Shown here: one piece after another, positions 61,101 to 64,000 of the stretch
Numbering within the stretch: position 1 is the first letter of the stretch
Layout: the number at the start of each line of letters is the position of its first letter
Source of the DNA: Arthonia radiata
Lineage: Eukaryota; Ascomycota; Arthoniomycetes; Arthoniales; Arthoniaceae
Direction: 5' to 3'
Length of the DNA stretch: 64,000 nt
Assembly: GCA_002989075.1 (NCBI GenBank)
Contig: PSQN01000006.1
Coordinates: 620,001-684,000 of the forward strand
The notes under the pieces: generated by a model
The model's database searches: none
The model's input: the letters and a program-made list of their open reading frames with translations, nothing else
What the model was told of the DNA's origin: nothing
Position numbers and translations under genes: made by a program

Positions 61101-61400
61101 CTATAGAGTATAAGATAGGTGTCACCCCCAAATTTAGCTAGGCTTAAGATTTATAGCTCTATATAACTAATTTATACTTATTGTAATATATAAAGTAGAC
61201 AAATATAATAAAAGATATATTAAAATATACTTCTTAATTATATATATCTTTTAATTATACTTATATTAAGTATAATCTACTTAAGGCTATAGAAGATTAG
61301 AAAGTATCTATTAAGTTAAAAGTCTACTAAAAAGTTTAAAGAGTTATAAAGTTTAAGTCTAGCTAAATTTAGAGATAGATACTTATCTTATACTTTATAG
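61101..61400. mobile_element. 300-bp MITE with ~60-bp inverted repeats and TA flanks
   Basis: The left end reads CTATAGAGTATAAGATAGGT and the right end, reverse-complemented, reads CTATAAAGTATAAGATAAGT. Pairing continues through CCCAAATTTAGCTAGGCTTAA-like sequence for about 60 bp. TA lies on both sides (61,099-61,100 and 61,401-61,402), the target of Tc1/mariner elements. The internal ~180 bp has no coding potential. The right arm is RIP-eroded, while the left arm, next to the gene, keeps GTCACCCCC. Confidence 0.8.
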
Positions 61401-61402
61401 TA

Positions 61403-62950
61403 TTAAATAGCTCTAATAACTAATCTTTTGTATATTATTCTAATATATTACTATATATAGACTTAGTAAACTACTATAAAGTAAATTATATAATTATAAA
61501 TTAAAAGAGATCTTATAGATACTTATATATATATAATTAATAGATCTAGTATAGCTAGAAAGCTAGATATACTAGAATTAATAGTTTAGTATAGTTAGAA
61601 TAAAAGTAGCTAGCTATTAATAAAGCTAAAGCTAGATAATAGCTAGTACTTAAATAAGTATTTTACTAGAAAAATAAATCTCTAGTATACTAAACTAAGT
61701 ATACTAAGTCTATTAAGCTATACTAAAACTAGTACATAACAGCTAAACTAAATATAATTAAGAATTCTTAGTAAATAAGCTACTTAAGATTATTTTTAGA
61801 TCTTTATTATAATAGTAGATTTATTAAGTAGTTAGAGTAAGAAGTTTCTATATAACTTACTATATAGATAGCTATACTAATTACTTTAAAACATATAAAG
61901 TTAGACCTATTAAAGTTATCTTTTATTATATAATTTAAAGCTTAGTATCTATTATATACTATATCTTAAAAATAGAGTCTATAGTATCTAAATAATATTA
62001 TATTTTTTTTTAAAAAACTACTATACTATAGAGCTCTTTTTAAGAGCTTTCTTTTATAATTATTATAATAAAAAATAAGTTATATAATATATAGTATTTC
62101 TATTATAAAATTAGCTTAAATTAACTATTTACTATATTTAGAAGCTATTAATATACCTACTATATTAAAAAGACTATTCTTTACTATAAATTATCTTTTA
62201 GTTTATCTTCTATTAACGCTACCTTTTAGTTACCTAGATAAAGATAAAGGCTTAGTAAGTAGTTTTAACTAACTTAAATAGTAGTTTTAGCTTTCTAAAT
62301 AGTTATTTTATAGCTTTAAAATTCTATTATTTCTCTATATAGTTAATAAGTTTATTTTAATAAAGCCTATAATATTATTCTAAAGCTCTCTCATTCTCTA
62401 TTAACTATATATATATATATATATAATAGATCTTAGTAGTAATAATATTTACTAAAGACTGTTATATTATATCTAATAATAATACTAACTTATTAAACTA
62501 TTTAAATATTCTTTAGCAAGATATAACTAATAGATACTAAGTAAGATAGTTAGTAGAAGATATAAAATATTCTAACTTTATAGAATAGACCCTATTATAG
62601 TAAAAAGTATTATTAATTTTATTTAAGTATAAAGCTTTAATAGTTATTACCTAATAAATTAAGATAGTACTCTAAGTATTATTACTAGAGTAATTAGCTA
62701 AAGATAATAATCTAAACATATAATTTTATTAAAAGCTTTAATAATATCTAGATAATAAGTCTATTATTAAACTAATTAAATATTAATTAGAAGACTTTAT
62801 AGTATTCTAGACTATCTTTTATATTAAAAATAATAAAAATCTAATTAAGCTATAATAGCTTTAAGCTAAGAGAACTAAGTAAGAAAATTAGTATTAAAAT
62901 TATTACTATAATATTAGCTCTAGAGAGGTTAGATAATTATATAAAACTAA
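61403..62950. other. AT-rich RIP-eroded DNA, unresolved
   Basis: No gene, no recognisable domain. Composition is as in the leftmost 7 kb. It may contain the 5' LTR of the gypsy remnant that follows, but no second LTR is available in the window to prove it. Confidence 0.5.
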
Positions 62951-64000
62951 AAATAATAGTCTAGCCTTAGAGTAGATTAATAGAAAGAAGAAGTTAGAAA
63001 AAGTATCTAATCTATTAATCTTTACTAGTAAAAGTATATAAGAACTTAAGTTATAGATATATTATATAAAGAATAAGATATATATTAACGCTAACTAATA
63101 TTTAATAAATAAAGCTAAAATAGCTTATATCTTATTATAGCTTAACAGTACTATAGCCTAATATATAGAGTTCTACCTAAATTAAGTAGATAATATAATA
63201 TCTAATAATATCTATTAGGCCCTTAAAAATTAATATAGAGATTTATTCTAAAAAGAGACTACTAAAGAGAAATATTATAATCTATATTAAAAAATAGAAA
63301 GAGCTTTCTAAGTTTCTTACTTAGTTCTATAAGTATATAATTAAGGTAAATATTAATAAGTCTACTTAGCTATATAATCTAAGAAATAAAATTAATATAC
63401 CTCTAAAGAAAGTAATATTACTAGTAAAATCTAAGATAGTTACTATCTATATTAAGAAACTCTAATTTACTAACTAGAATATTTAATAGATAATAAGTTA
63501 AAGTCTTAAATAAATACTACTAAGAAGAGTAATATCTAACTATACTATTCTCTATAAATATAAATAACTATAGCTTAAGTAGCTATTAGTAGCTTAGTTA
63601 TAGTTAAACTCTTTATAACTCTAGTAGTATATTAATTAACTCTAAGTATAAACATAAACTCTTTCTAATAAAACTCTAAAGATACTATCTACTATAATTA
63701 TTAAAAGAAGAGGTACTATTAGAAGGATTATTCTTAAGATAAGACTTTTATATCTAAATAGAGAAATATATAGTTCTCTATAAAGTCTAGTTAGAGAGAC
63801 TAAAATTTAGTAACAATAGTAACTTAAAGAGTATAACAACCTTCCTTCCTTTCTCTTTTAACTAGTTAGCATTAAGAATAACCTTAAGATATAAAGTAAC
63901 CTATTTATCTAAATATAGCTCTTAATAGCTAGTAATTAAAACTAAACTTTACTTAAATTTTTAGTAATAGTAGATATAGGTTACTAAATTATTACTATTA
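62950..64000 (+). mobile_element. Ty3/gypsy Gag remnant, running off the right edge
   Basis: Around 63,060-63,320 the plus strand reads INKAKIAYILL and later ALKN and YRDLF. This follows the gypsy Gag pattern 'F.T...KIAYALSRL.G.A..WI.P', with a helix-rich region typical of retrotransposon Gag. At ~63,690-63,735 there is an eroded zinc-knuckle-like stretch. Pol would lie beyond the window. Heavily eroded fossil. Confidence 0.55.

Overview
The window looks like an AT-rich, gene-poor compartment of a filamentous ascomycete (Pezizomycotina). Three things point there. The 59.7-61.0 kb gene has short introns of 50-66 bp. The repeats belong to families typical of fungi. Almost every repeat carries a RIP-like signature (repeat-induced point mutation): CpA and TpG are nearly absent and TpA, CTA and TAG are greatly over-represented. 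Only about 1.5 kb (59,557-61,100) is ordinary unique DNA. I found no tRNA, rRNA, CRISPR array or bacterial feature.

From left to right: 1-8.0 kb is heavily eroded repeat DNA with one copy of a ~1 kb TIR repeat (called X here) and the 5' part of a Tad1/I-like LINE reverse transcriptase. That LINE is split by a Ty3/gypsy element (family A, copy A1, 8,016-23,318, TSD TTAAT). A1 is itself split by a second gypsy family (B1, 9,808-17,819, TSD TATAT). The LINE resumes at 23,319. From 25 to 36 kb lie two more X copies, an integrase fragment, a truncated B copy and unidentified coding-like remnants. A second, uninterrupted family A copy (A2) occupies 35,966-43,043 (TSD CTATT).

A hAT DNA transposon occupies 44,441-59,556. 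It is recognised by matching terminal inverted repeats, an 8-bp target duplication and an eroded transposase. Two retrotransposons have landed in it: an old gypsy element (C, ~44.7-51.3 kb) and a younger Ty1/copia element (53,247-58,654, TSD TAAAG). Without these insertions the hAT is ~3.1 kb, the usual size.

The one convincing host gene is a four-exon minus-strand gene for a 358-residue ADP-ribosylglycohydrolase (DraG/ARH family) with all key motifs present. The hAT end lies about 190 bp past its stop codon. An exactly 300-bp TA-flanked MITE begins about 100 bp upstream of its start codon. Beyond that are more AT-rich DNA and a gypsy Gag remnant running off the right edge.

The most unusual observations are: a cysteine-rich plus coiled-coil reading frame on the strand opposite to gag-pol in both family A copies; the half-tRNA-type primer site of the copia element; the three-level nest; and the isolated but intact gene.
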